Positions 1 through 7,221 of a stretch of 12,251 nt of DNA are shown here, in pieces (position 1 is the first letter of the stretch; every line of letters begins with the position of its first letter). Where the stretch lies: contig JAEZAD010000038.1 of assembly GCA_023430565.1 (NCBI GenBank), forward strand, positions 1 to 12,251, in the 5' to 3' direction. This DNA is from Verrucomicrobiota bacterium (GTDB taxonomy: Bacteria > Verrucomicrobiota > Verrucomicrobiia > Opitutales > Opitutaceae). Made by a program: the position numbers and the translations under genes. The notes under the pieces were generated by a model, which was given only the letters and a program-made list of their open reading frames with translations, did not search any database and was not told the origin of the DNA.

Positions 1-1063
1 CGAACGACGGCAAATTCCCCGCCAGCTCCAACGCCCCCGCCGCGCCCATGCAGTGCCCGATGTAACTCTTCGTGTTATTGATGTGCGTATCCGGGCAACC
101 CTCGCCAAACACCGCCCGGATCGCCTCACACTCTTGAATATCGCCCAGCGGCGTCGCCGTGGCATGCGTATTCACGATATGGATGTCCTTCGGCTCCAAC
201 CCGGCCCGCTTCACTGCCGCCCGCACGCACTCCGCCTGCCGCGTCGGATTCGGCAGCACGTAATCGCTCGCGTCCGAGTTCACGTGATACCCCACGATCT
301 CCGCGTAAATCTTCGCCCCGCGCGCCTGCGCATCCTCCAGCCGCTCCAACGTGTAAAGGCACCCACCTTCGCTGATCACGATGCCGTTGCGCGCCTTGTC
401 GAAGGGTCGCGACGCCTTCTGCGGATCCTCGTGAGTCGCCAGCGCATTCTGCGATTTGAATCCCGCGAAAATCCCAAACGTGTGAATGCTCTCGCTCACG
501 CCGCCGCAAATCGCGAAATCCACCTCGCCCAGCCGCAGCATCTGCGTCGCATGAATCAATCCCAGATTCCCCGCTGCGCACGCCGCACCGATCGTGTAAC
601 TCGGACCCGTCACCCCCAGATTCAGCGACGCCTCCCCTGCCGGGTTGTTCGCGACCGTCCGGGGATTGTGATAATGCGACCAGAACTTCGTGTCGTAGTT
701 AAATTTCGAGACGTTGTAGATTTCGTTCTCCGTCTCGACGTTGCCGTGCTCCGTGCAACCGATGTAGATGCCGACGCGGTCCTTCGCCACGCCGTCCCAG
801 TTCACCCCGCTGTCCGCCAGCGCTTCGCGCGCACAGTAGATGCTGATGCTCCCCGCCCGCGTGCCCACCCGCACTTCCTTCTTCTTCTGATACTTCAACG
901 CATCGTAATGACACACGCCCGCGAGTTGCTGGCCCATGTAACGCACTTCCATCCGCTCGATCCCCGCGACGCCTTCGAGCAGGTTGCGGCGAAACTCCGC
1001 GAGCGAACTCCCGTTGGGCGCGGTCAACCCGACACCTGTGATGACGATACGCGACGACTTCAT
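1..1063 (-). CDS. Beta-ketoacyl-ACP synthase, KAS II (FabF-like), C-terminus outside window
   Basis: The enzyme condenses acyl-ACP or enzyme-bound acyl groups with malonyl-ACP in fatty-acid or related polyketide-type synthesis in the cytoplasm. Reading leftwards from the ATG at 1063 gives 354 residues before the edge; the family is about 410 long, so some 55-60 C-terminal residues are missing. The N-terminus reads MKSSRIVITGVGLTAPNG, typical of KAS enzymes. The catalytic triad is in place: Cys162 in GAACAAGN, His300 in VNTHATATPLGD, and His337 in TKSYIGHCMGAAGALE with Lys332. Spacing matches E. coli FabF (163/303/340). Some stretches are unlike ordinary FabF: RNGIVISEGG (225-234) where RDGFVMGEGA is usual, and an unusual segment around TEHGNVETENEIYNV (104-118). 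It may therefore be a paralogue for a special acyl chain rather than the housekeeping FabF. No acpP or fabG flanks its 5' side. No Shine-Dalgarno is visible before the start. Confidence 0.93.
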   Translation of the reverse strand, partial: MKSSRIVITGVGLTAPNGSSLAEFRRNLLEGVAGIERMEVRYMGQQLAGVCHYDALKYQKKKEVRVGTRAGSISIYCAREALADSGVNWDGVAKDRVGIYIGCTEHGNVETENEIYNVSKFNYDTKFWSHYHNPRTVANNPAGEASLNLGVTGPSYTIGAACAAGNLGLIHATQMLRLGEVDFAICGGVSESIHTFGIFAGFKSQNALATHEDPQKASRPFDKARNGIVISEGGCLYTLERLEDAQARGAKIYAEIVGYHVNSDASDYVLPNPTRQAECVRAAVKRAGLEPKDIHIVNTHATATPLGDIQECEAIRAVFGEGCPDTHINNTKSYIGHCMGAAGALELAGNLPSF

Positions 1064-1254
1064 TGATTCGGCAAAACGGAGATGGGTAGCGGCCCCTCCG
1101 CTGAAAGCAATCCCCGGCACAACCACACCGCCAAATCTGGAAAAACGTCCTCCCGTTCCAACGCTTTTCCACATTCCCCCGAACGACGCGCCGTTTCCTT
1201 TGTCATTGCGCGCCGACACCTAACGCACATCCCTCTCCGCTCTTCCTTTACACT
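1064..1254. promoter_or_regulatory. Divergent intergenic region between the KAS gene and galE
   Basis: These 191 bases must hold the promoters of both divergent genes. On the plus strand the best sigma-70-like candidate is TTGTCA (1200-1205) followed 15 bases later by TAACGC (1221-1226), a weak match. TACACT at 1249-1254 resembles a -10 box but abuts the galE ATG, so it is too close to drive a transcript carrying that start. GTAG with a 5-bp stem (AGCGG 1088-1092, CCGCT 1098-1102) occurs near the KAS start. No open frame here looks coding. The function is assigned from gene layout, not from a strong motif. Confidence 0.4.
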
Positions 1255-2250
1255 ATGAACGTCCTCGTCGTCGGAGGCGCCGGTTACATCGGCAGCCATT
1301 GCGTCCGCCAACTAATCGCCGCCGGTCACCGCCCCGTGGTCCTCGATAATCTCGTCTTCGGCCACCGCGCCGCCGTCGCCCCCGACGTCGCGTTTCATTC
1401 CGCCGACCTCGGCGACGAAGCCGCGATCGGCCGTATTCTCGCCGACGAGAAAATCGACGTCGTCATGCACTTCGCCGCCTTCGCCTACGTCGGCGAGTCG
1501 GTGCAGGACCCGTTGAAATACTATTTCAACAACGTCGTCGCCACGCTCCATCTCCTGCGCGTCATGCTCGCGAAGGGCGTCACCAAATTCGTCTTCTCGT
1601 CCACCTGCGCCACCTTCGGCGTCCCCGCGAAGATGCCGATCACCGAGGATTTGCCGCAAGCGCCCATCAATCCCTACGGCCAGACCAAGCTCGACATCGA
1701 AAACGCCCTGAAATCCCTCGCGCACGCCCACGGCCTCAGCTTCGCCGCCTTCCGCTATTTCAACGCCGCTGGCGCCGCCGAGGACGGCATGATCGGCGAG
1801 GATCACTCGCCCGAAACGCATCTCATCCCGCTCGCGATCGACGCCGCCACCGGCCGCCGCGGCGCGCTGCAGGTTTTCGGCAGCGACTATCCCACGCCCG
1901 ACGGCACCTGCCTCCGCGATTACGTGCATGTCGACGACCTCAGCCGCGCCCACATCGCCGTTTTCGACAAACTCACGAAGCCCGGCACCGCGCTCTTCTA
2001 CAACCTCGGCACCGGCACGCCCACCTCCGTGCTCGAGGTGATTCGCGCCGTCGAAAAAGTCACCGGCCGCACCGTCCCGCATACGATCGCACCCCGCCGC
2101 GCCGGCGATCCGCCCGCGCTTTTCGCCGATTCGTCGAAAGCGAAATCCGAACTCGGTTGGACCGTGAAATTTCCCGACATCGACTCGATCGTCGCCACCG
2201 CCTGGAAGTGGCACGCCGCGCACCCCGAAGGCTACGCCGATCGCAAATAA
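1255..2250 (+). CDS. galE: UDP-glucose 4-epimerase
   Basis: It interconverts UDP-glucose and UDP-galactose using tightly bound NAD, supplying galactose units for polysaccharide or LPS synthesis and for galactose use (Leloir pathway). The 331-residue length fits the extended short-chain dehydrogenase family. The Rossmann glycine motif GGAGYIGSH is at 7-15, close to the N-terminus, which supports the ATG at 1255. Catalytic residues are Thr117 in FSSTCATFG, and Tyr141 and Lys145 in NPYGQTK (YxxxK). Substrate-binding signatures FRYFNAAGA (166-174) and PTPDGTCLRDYVHVDDL (213-229) are typical of GalE and separate it from dTDP-glucose dehydratases. It is transcribed away from the KAS gene and followed by hairpins at 2261-2318, so it may be monocistronic. 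No Shine-Dalgarno is seen; the upstream sequence is pyrimidine-rich. Confidence 0.97.
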   Translation: MNVLVVGGAGYIGSHCVRQLIAAGHRPVVLDNLVFGHRAAVAPDVAFHSADLGDEAAIGRILADEKIDVVMHFAAFAYVGESVQDPLKYYFNNVVATLHLLRVMLAKGVTKFVFSSTCATFGVPAKMPITEDLPQAPINPYGQTKLDIENALKSLAHAHGLSFAAFRYFNAAGAAEDGMIGEDHSPETHLIPLAIDAATGRRGALQVFGSDYPTPDGTCLRDYVHVDDLSRAHIAVFDKLTKPGTALFYNLGTGTPTSVLEVIRAVEKVTGRTVPHTIAPRRAGDPPALFADSSKAKSELGWTVKFPDIDSIVATAWKWHAAHPEGYADRK

Positions 2251-2260
2251 AAGCGCGCAG

Positions 2261-2318
2261 GTAGAGCCGACGTCCTCGTCGGCCCTTAGGCCAAACACCA
2301 GGCGGGCTCATTCCCGCC
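2261..2318 (+). repeat. GTAG-headed hairpin doublet (REP-like), possible galE terminator
   Basis: Two perfect hairpins follow the galE stop codon. The first has a 7-bp stem, GCCGACG (2266-2272) with CGTCGGC (2277-2283) around a TCCT loop, and is headed by GTAG at 2261-2264. The second has a 6-bp stem, GGCGGG (2301-2306) with CCCGCC (2313-2318) around CTCATT. Between them lies a GGCC-CTTA-GGCC palindrome (2281-2292) that overlaps the foot of the first stem. No T-run follows either stem, so a classical intrinsic terminator is not clear. GTAG-headed palindromes are the known form of REP elements associated with Y1 RAYT transposases; that assignment is inference from shape. Confidence 0.55.
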
Positions 2319-2382
2319 GCGTTCAAAAATCGTCACGCAATTTCGACGAAACCTATTCTGCACGAAGGCGTCCGAAAGCCGC

Positions 2383-2577
2383 ATGGACAAGCCATCGTCG
2401 TTGTCGCCCCAAGTATTGGACCAGGACCTCCAGATCGTGCGCGCCACTCTGGCAACGATCTCCGACGACGTGAAAAAACTTTCCCCCACCGCGGGCCGCG
2501 CCGTCCACGACGCGATGAAAAAAATCGACCAAGCCCACGCCGAATTCGTCCGCGCGTCCGCCGACGAATCTCCCTGA
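2383..2577 (+). CDS. Small hypothetical protein, 64 residues
   Basis: I do not recognise a family. The product is short, soluble and charged, with no signal peptide or membrane helix. Residues about 8-62 (from SPQVLDQDLQIVRATL to AHAEFVRASADE) have a heptad-like spacing of hydrophobics consistent with two amphipathic helices, a possible small helical bundle or oligomer. Codon use is like that of the neighbours, with mostly G/C third positions, and the opposite-strand frames look like shadows. The ATG at 2383 has only a distant GAAGG (about 14 bases upstream) as a ribosome-site candidate. It lies between the galE hairpins and the acyltransferase gene on the same strand, so it may be cotranscribed with the latter. 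Confidence 0.6.
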   Translation: MDKPSSLSPQVLDQDLQIVRATLATISDDVKKLSPTAGRAVHDAMKKIDQAHAEFVRASADESP

Positions 2578-2683
2578 CCCTATCCCTCATGGCGGCGCGG
2601 TGTCTCCACTGCGTTTCCGCCGGTCTCGCTTCGCCGCCCGAAAACATTCGCCCACCACCGCGCACCGGCCACGCTGCTGCGGC

Positions 2684-3826
2684 ATGCCGCTCGCGTCCTC
2701 TTCCCGGCTTCCCTGGGTGGATCATCTCCGCGCGTTCGTTATCGTGCTGGTCGTCAACATGCACGCGTGCGTCACCTACAGCCATGTCGGCGACTGGTAT
2801 GCGATGAGCGAAACCGAGCCGTCGCTCGCGCAAAAGATTCCGTTCATCCTTTGGCAGGGACACCTGCAGTCTTTTTTCATGGGTCTGCTGTTTTTCGTCT
2901 CCGCCTATTTCGCGCACGCTTCCCTCACGCGCCGCGGCGCCGGCTCCTTCGTTCGCGAACGTCTCATCCGCCTCGGCTTGCCCACGCTGTTCTACATGCT
3001 GGTCATCCATCCGTTCATCCTCCTCGCGCTGAACCCGTGGAACGCCAACTTTCCGCCCCCGCTCACCTTTTACCGAAACTACGTCGCGAGCGGCCGTTTT
3101 ATCGGCAGCACCGGCCCGCTCTGGTTCGCTTTCGCGCTCCTGGTTTTCTGCCTGCTCCTCGTCGCCTGGCGCGCCGTGCGCCCCGCTCCGACGCCCTCCT
3201 CTCCCGCGCCTCCGCCTTCCACCCGCGCGCTCTGGCTTTTCGGCCTCGTGATCGTGCTCTCCACCTTCGCCGTGCGCCTCGTTCAACCGATCGGCACCAA
3301 CGTGCTGAACATGCAGCTGTGCTTCTTCCCCCAATACATCGCGTTCTTCGTCGCCGGTCTCCACGCCTCGCGACACCGCTGGCTCGACGCCCTCGCCGCC
3401 TCATCGCGCGCCCGCACCGCCGGCTGGCTCGCCCTGATCGGCGGCCCGACTTTTCTCCTCGCACTCCTCTTTTTCGGCGCCCCCGCCGACGGCCAACTCG
3501 AAGTCTTTTTCGGCGGCTGGACCGGCCAGGCCTTCGGCCTCGCCGCTTGGGAACAACTCGCCGGCCTGGGTCTCTCGCTCGGCCTGCTCGCCCTCTTCTC
3601 CTCGAAATTCAACTTCGACACCCCCGCCCTCCGCTGGCTCGCCGATCGCTCGTTCGCCGTCTATGTGCTCCACGCTCCCGTGCTCGTCGCGCTCATGATG
3701 CTTTTTCGCGCGCTCCCGCAAAATCCCTATCTCCTCGTCGCCTTGCTCACGTTCGCCGGCCTGCTCTCCAGCTATCTCCTCGCCGCCCTCGCCCGCCGCC
3801 TCCCCGGTCTCCGCTCGATCCTGTAG
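2684..3826 (+). CDS. Membrane acyltransferase, acyltransferase-3 family
   Basis: The protein (380 residues from the ATG at 2684) is a polytopic inner-membrane O-acyltransferase that would move an acyl group, often acetyl or succinyl, onto a carbohydrate or other envelope acceptor. The N-terminus reads LPWVDHLRAFVIVLVVNMHACV, the family signature with Asp13, Arg16 and the presumed catalytic His27. About ten hydrophobic segments follow, including GPLWFAFALLVFCLLL and, near the end, FAVYVLHAPVLVALMML, a typical late family motif. A proline-rich loop (RPAPTPSSPAPPPS) separates two helices. The frame is open back to a GTG at 2600, which would add 28 arginine-rich residues. I prefer 2684 because the family domain begins only a few residues in and the extra stretch has weaker G/C third-position bias. 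The acceptor substrate cannot be told from sequence. The stop codon lies inside the hairpin at 3823-3848. Confidence 0.88.
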   Translation: MPLASSSRLPWVDHLRAFVIVLVVNMHACVTYSHVGDWYAMSETEPSLAQKIPFILWQGHLQSFFMGLLFFVSAYFAHASLTRRGAGSFVRERLIRLGLPTLFYMLVIHPFILLALNPWNANFPPPLTFYRNYVASGRFIGSTGPLWFAFALLVFCLLLVAWRAVRPAPTPSSPAPPPSTRALWLFGLVIVLSTFAVRLVQPIGTNVLNMQLCFFPQYIAFFVAGLHASRHRWLDALAASSRARTAGWLALIGGPTFLLALLFFGAPADGQLEVFFGGWTGQAFGLAAWEQLAGLGLSLGLLALFSSKFNFDTPALRWLADRSFAVYVLHAPVLVALMMLFRALPQNPYLLVALLTFAGLLSSYLLAALARRLPGLRSIL

Positions 3827-3848
3827 GTTGCGCGCTCGCCGCGCAACC
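3823..3848. repeat. GTAG-headed hairpin between convergent genes (REP-like or bidirectional terminator)
   Basis: A perfect 9-bp stem, GGTTGCGCG (3826-3834) with CGCGCAACC (3840-3848), closes a CTCGC loop. It is headed by GTAG (3823-3826), which includes the TAG stop codon of the acyltransferase. The convergent lactonase-like gene ends at 3865, only 17 bases away. Position and strength suit a bidirectional terminator, but no T-run is present on either strand. The GTAG head resembles the REP-like element after galE. Confidence 0.55.
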
Positions 3849-3864
3849 ATCAGCTCGGCACCTG

Positions 3865-4797
3865 TTACTCCACCGGCGCCGCCCACGCATTCACGCCCCG
3901 CACCGTCACCTTCCGCCGGTAAACCGCCTCGTTGCACGTCGCGTAAAGCACGTCGAAATTCTCCCCGCCAAACACCAGATTGGTGATCTTCCCATTCGGC
4001 GTCGGAATCACCGCCATCACACGCCCGGCCTCGTCGCACACCTGCACGCCGATGCGCGTCGCGACATACAACCTCCCCGCCTCGTCGAATTTCAACCCAT
4101 CCGCGAGGCTCTCCGCGTGCTCTGGGGACCGCATCCGCGCAAATCTCTCCAGCGTCTCCAGCGATCCATCGTCCTTCACTCGCGCGCGAAACACCCACTC
4201 GCCCCGGTAATCCGCCACCACGATCGCCGTCTGGTCCGGCGACAGCGCAATTCCATTCGCATACGTCAACTCGCCCGCATCGAACGCCACCTTCTCCCCG
4301 CCGGGCCGAATGAGCCAAATCCGGCTCCGCTCGCCCTCTTTTCGCGCCGGATGCGTCACATACAATTTCCCCGTGTGCGCCACGACCAGATCGTTCCCCG
4401 CGATTCCTTCCGCCACGACCGACGCCGCTCCCGTTTCGTCATACGCCACGATCCGCTGCGTCCCCGTCTCCACCGCATATAGCCGACCATCCGGTCCGAA
4501 AATCTGCCCATTCGTCCGCTTCGTATCCGCCACAAACACCCGCGGCACCCCGCTCGCATCGATCCGATAATTCCGACTCCGCGGAATATCGCTGAAAAAC
4601 ACCTCGCCGCGCGCATTCACCGCCGGCCCCTCGCTCAACCCATACCCTTCGCCCACCAACTCCCACGCCTCACCCGGCGCGAGAATCTCGCGCAACACCG
4701 CCTCCTCCGCCGCCGGCGCCCCATCCGCTGCGAGCGACGCCCCCGTCGCCGCGATCGCCAGCATCGCACCGCACCAAACCCGCCACACCGCTTTCAC
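3865..4797 (-). CDS. Exported SMP-30/gluconolactonase-like protein
   Basis: Members are six-bladed beta-propellers that hydrolyse sugar lactones or related esters using one divalent metal. The 310 residues open with a signal peptide (MKAVWRVWCGAMLAIAATGASLAADG, cleavage near 23-24), so it should act in the periplasm or outside. Propeller motifs are clear: LSEGP with Glu56, TNGQIFGPDGRLY (95-107), GNDLVV with Asn135, YANGIALSPD with Asn181, and LADGLKFDEAGRLYVAT with Asp233. Glu56, Asn135, Asn181 and Asp233 fit the usual metal and active-site positions. FGGENFDVLYAT (276-287) is a common last-blade motif. The start is GTG at 4797, overlapping the stop of the upstream response regulator gene by four bases (GTGA), which implies translational coupling. 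The true substrate is unknown; gluconolactonase activity is only the family name. Confidence 0.88.
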   Translation of the reverse strand: MKAVWRVWCGAMLAIAATGASLAADGAPAAEEAVLREILAPGEAWELVGEGYGLSEGPAVNARGEVFFSDIPRSRNYRIDASGVPRVFVADTKRTNGQIFGPDGRLYAVETGTQRIVAYDETGAASVVAEGIAGNDLVVAHTGKLYVTHPARKEGERSRIWLIRPGGEKVAFDAGELTYANGIALSPDQTAIVVADYRGEWVFRARVKDDGSLETLERFARMRSPEHAESLADGLKFDEAGRLYVATRIGVQVCDEAGRVMAVIPTPNGKITNLVFGGENFDVLYATCNEAVYRRKVTVRGVNAWAAPVE

Positions 4798-6287
4798 GCC
4801 TCTTTCGCGCGTTTCATCATCGCCGCTTTCGTCACGCCCAACAATTTCGCCGCCTTTGTTGCATCACCCGCCTCCGCCGCCAGCGCCCGCGTGATGAACT
4901 CCCGCTCGATCCGCGTCAGCATTGGCTCCTCGCCACCGCGCAGCGCATCGAACAGAAAATCGATCACCCCCTCCACCGTCAGCGGCGTTTCGGCCGCCGC
5001 CGCCCCAGACGCCGCCGCCGGGGGGAACGGCACCGCACTCGCCGGCCGCGCTCCGGCCGCGCCTTCCGTCACCGGAGCCACCTCCGGTTCGCTCCCCGTC
5101 GCGCGGCGGATCTCCACCGGCAGATCCTTCACCAAAATCGCGTCGCCCTGCGCGATCACCGCGCTGCGATACACCACATTTTCCAACTCGCGCACGTTGC
5201 CCGGCCAGATGTGACGCGTCAGCGCCGTCATCGCCTCCGGCGACACTTTGCTCACGCGCGCCTTCTTCTGCTTCACCAGATTCTGCAGGCAAAAATCCAC
5301 GATCTGCGGGATGTCGTCGGTGCGCTCGCGCAGCGCCGGCATGCGAATTCTCACCACGTTCAACCGGTAATACAGGTCCTCGCGAAACGTCTTCGCCTTC
5401 ACCATTTCCTCGAGATCCTTGTTCGTCGCCCCAATCACGCGCACGTCGACCTTGATCGTCTCCGTCCCACCCACGCGCTGGATCTCGCCCGCCTGCAACA
5501 CCCGCAGGATCTTCGTCTGCGTCGCCAGCGCCATGTCGCCGATCTCATCCAGGAAAATCGTTCCGCCATCGCATAACTCGAATTTCCCCAACCGCTGCCC
5601 CGTCGCGCCGGTGAACGACCCCTTCTCGTGACCGAACAGTTCGCTCTCGATCAGATTGTCCGGGATCGCCGCGCAGTTCACCGCAATGAACGGCTTGTTC
5701 GACCGATGGCTGTGTTTCCAGATCGAACGCGCAACCAGCTCCTTGCCCGTGCCGCTCTCGCCCGTGATCATCACCGTCACGTCGCTCGCCGTCACCTGTC
5801 CGATGATCTTGAATACATCCTGCATCACCGGCGAACTGCCCACGATGCCTTCGCGATAATCGTCCGCGTTGATCGTCGGCTTGTAATCGCTCACCGCCCG
5901 CAAATCCGCCCGTGTCTTCAACGCCGCCTCCGCCAGCGCCAGCACCTTCTGCGGATCGAACGGCTTCATCATGTAGTCGAACGCGCCATATTTCATCGCC
6001 TCGATCGCCGTCTGCGCCGTCCCGAACGCCGTCATCAAAATCACCAGCTGCCGCGGATTCGCCGCGCGAATCAACTGCAGCGCCTCGATCCCGCCGATCC
6101 CGCCCATCCGCACGTCGAGCAGCACCAGGTCCGGCGCCGGCCCTTTTTTCACCATCGCCACGCCTTGTTCGCCGCTCGGCGCCTCGACGATTTGATACCC
6201 CCGCGACGACAGCACCCGCGACAGCGAGTAGCGAATTTCCGCATCGTCATCGATCACCAGGATCGTGGCAGGCTTGGCTTCGGACAT
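4794..6287 (-). CDS. Sigma-54-dependent response regulator, NtrC family
   Basis: This cytoplasmic activator would be phosphorylated by a histidine kinase and then use ATP to open sigma-54 promoters. Domains in its 497 residues: a receiver at about 8-122 with Asp13-15, phospho-acceptor Asp58 (LLDVRM), Thr86 and Lys108 (MKPF); an AAA+ domain at about 147-385 with Walker A GESGTGKE (176-183), Walker B GGTIFLDEIGD (241-251) and GNVRELEN (363-370); an Ala/Pro-rich linker (about 398-435); and a Fis-type helix-turn-helix (about 457-495, ATKAAKLLGVTKAAMMKRAKE). The sigma-54 contact loop reads GSFTGA (223-228) instead of the usual GAFTGA. The fold is otherwise intact, so it is probably active. It is first in an operon with the lactonase-like gene. 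No kinase gene adjoins it, so its partner must be elsewhere. The ATG at 6287 sits just before the receiver domain; no Shine-Dalgarno is visible. Confidence 0.95.
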   Translation of the reverse strand: MSEAKPATILVIDDDAEIRYSLSRVLSSRGYQIVEAPSGEQGVAMVKKGPAPDLVLLDVRMGGIGGIEALQLIRAANPRQLVILMTAFGTAQTAIEAMKYGAFDYMMKPFDPQKVLALAEAALKTRADLRAVSDYKPTINADDYREGIVGSSPVMQDVFKIIGQVTASDVTVMITGESGTGKELVARSIWKHSHRSNKPFIAVNCAAIPDNLIESELFGHEKGSFTGATGQRLGKFELCDGGTIFLDEIGDMALATQTKILRVLQAGEIQRVGGTETIKVDVRVIGATNKDLEEMVKAKTFREDLYYRLNVVRIRMPALRERTDDIPQIVDFCLQNLVKQKKARVSKVSPEAMTALTRHIWPGNVRELENVVYRSAVIAQGDAILVKDLPVEIRRATGSEPEVAPVTEGAAGARPASAVPFPPAAASGAAAAETPLTVEGVIDFLFDALRGGEEPMLTRIEREFITRALAAEAGDATKAAKLLGVTKAAMMKRAKEA

Positions 6288-6456
6288 GCCGCCGACGATG
6301 AACGAATCGCCCCCTCAAAGTAAATAGCCCACCGCCGCTCCCGTAGCGCAACACGTCGACATTTCCCCCACGGCGTCGCTAAACGGGTGCGCGTTTCACC
6401 CATGCCACCTGCATCCCACGCTGGCGCTTTCCCCAACCTCGCATTGATTCCCCGCC
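6288..6456. promoter_or_regulatory. Divergent intergenic region with a weak promoter candidate and an imperfect inverted repeat
   Basis: These 169 bases separate the leftward response regulator from the rightward M50 protease. On the minus strand TTGCGC (complement of 6346-6351) and TATTTA (complement of 6321-6326) could serve as -35 and -10 for the regulator, but the 19-base spacing is long. An imperfect inverted repeat runs from CCCGTAGCG (6340-6348) to CGCTAAACGGG (6377-6387), pairing as CCCGT/ACGGG and AGCG/CGCT with a two-base bulge. It could be an operator or activator site. I saw no convincing -24/-12 element by eye. Nothing here looks coding. Confidence 0.35.
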
Positions 6457-7215
6457 ATGCTCGGCTGGTCCTTCAACCTCTTCCGCGTGCGCGGCATTCA
6501 ACTCGCCGTTCATTTCAGCTTCTTTCTCCTGCTCGCCTGGGTCGCAAAGGAAGGCTGGGACGAACAGGGCTGGGAAGGCTTGCTCTGGAGCTCCACCACC
6601 CTCGTCGGATTCTTCACCTGCGTGGTCCTCCACGAATTCGGCCACTCCTTCACCGCCCTTCACTTTGGCATCGGCGTTCGCCGCATCCTTCTCATGCCGA
6701 TCGGCGGCATGGCCGAATTCGACGCCATTCCGCGCCAGCCCTCCCGCGAACTGCTCATCACCTTCGCCGGCCCGCTCGTGAATTTCGTCATCGCCGGCGC
6801 CCTCTGGTTCTACGTGCGCCAGCTCGACGAGACCGTCTACCTCCACTCGTTCGACGGTTTTGTTTACCAGATCTTTTTCGCCAACCTCGTCATGGGCATC
6901 TTCAACCTCCTGCCCGCTTACCCCATGGACGGCGGCCGCATCCTCCGCGCCGCCCTCGCGAGCCGCATGCCCTACCTGCGCGCCACCTACATCGCCGCCA
7001 CCGTCGGCAAGATCGTCTGCCTCGCCGGCATGGGCATCGCCGCCTGGTATGGTTGGTGGCTCGTCGCCGTCCTCTTCGGCTTCATCTTCTTCGCCGGCGA
7101 AGCCGAATACCGCGCCGTCCGCCGCCGCGAAATCGAAGACGCCCAGTGGCGCGACATGCTCGCCCGCTACTACGCCCGCCGCCCCGAAGACGAATCCGCC
7201 ACGCTCTCCCGCTAA
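6457..7215 (+). CDS. Site-2 protease family (M50) intramembrane zinc metalloprotease
   Basis: M50 proteases cut membrane-embedded substrates, commonly anti-sigma factors or membrane transcription factors, in regulated intramembrane proteolysis. In this 252-residue protein the zinc site is complete: HEFGH (59-63) lies in a transmembrane segment, with His59, His63 and catalytic Glu60, and the third ligand is Asp158 in LLPAYPMDGGRILRA (151-165). GGMAEFDAIPR and AGPLVNFVIAG follow the first motif as in the SpoIVFB/S2P-like group. About five to six hydrophobic segments are visible, then a charged cytoplasmic tail (218-252). There is no PDZ insertion and no C-terminal CBS pair, which are common partners in other family members. 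It is divergent from the response regulator and leads a rightward series of genes. No substrate gene is evident beside it. Confidence 0.93.
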   Translation: MLGWSFNLFRVRGIQLAVHFSFFLLLAWVAKEGWDEQGWEGLLWSSTTLVGFFTCVVLHEFGHSFTALHFGIGVRRILLMPIGGMAEFDAIPRQPSRELLITFAGPLVNFVIAGALWFYVRQLDETVYLHSFDGFVYQIFFANLVMGIFNLLPAYPMDGGRILRAALASRMPYLRATYIAATVGKIVCLAGMGIAAWYGWWLVAVLFGFIFFAGEAEYRAVRRREIEDAQWRDMLARYYARRPEDESATLSR

Positions 7216-7221
7216 ATTAGG

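Noticed and set aside
53..1066. A 337-residue plus-strand frame opposite the KAS gene
   Set aside because: It is Arg/His-rich shadow sequence; the minus strand encodes an unmistakable ketosynthase with its catalytic triad.
2600..2683. GTG start at 2600 extending the acyltransferase by 28 residues
   Set aside because: The extra residues are Arg/His/Pro-rich with weaker G/C third-position bias, and the family domain starts right after the ATG at 2684. It remains possible because it would bring the gene within 22 bases of the small upstream gene.
2767..4482. A 571-residue plus-strand frame crossing the acyltransferase and the lactonase-like gene
   Set aside because: It is Arg/Pro/His-rich, has no domain, and runs through two convergent genes with well-supported products.
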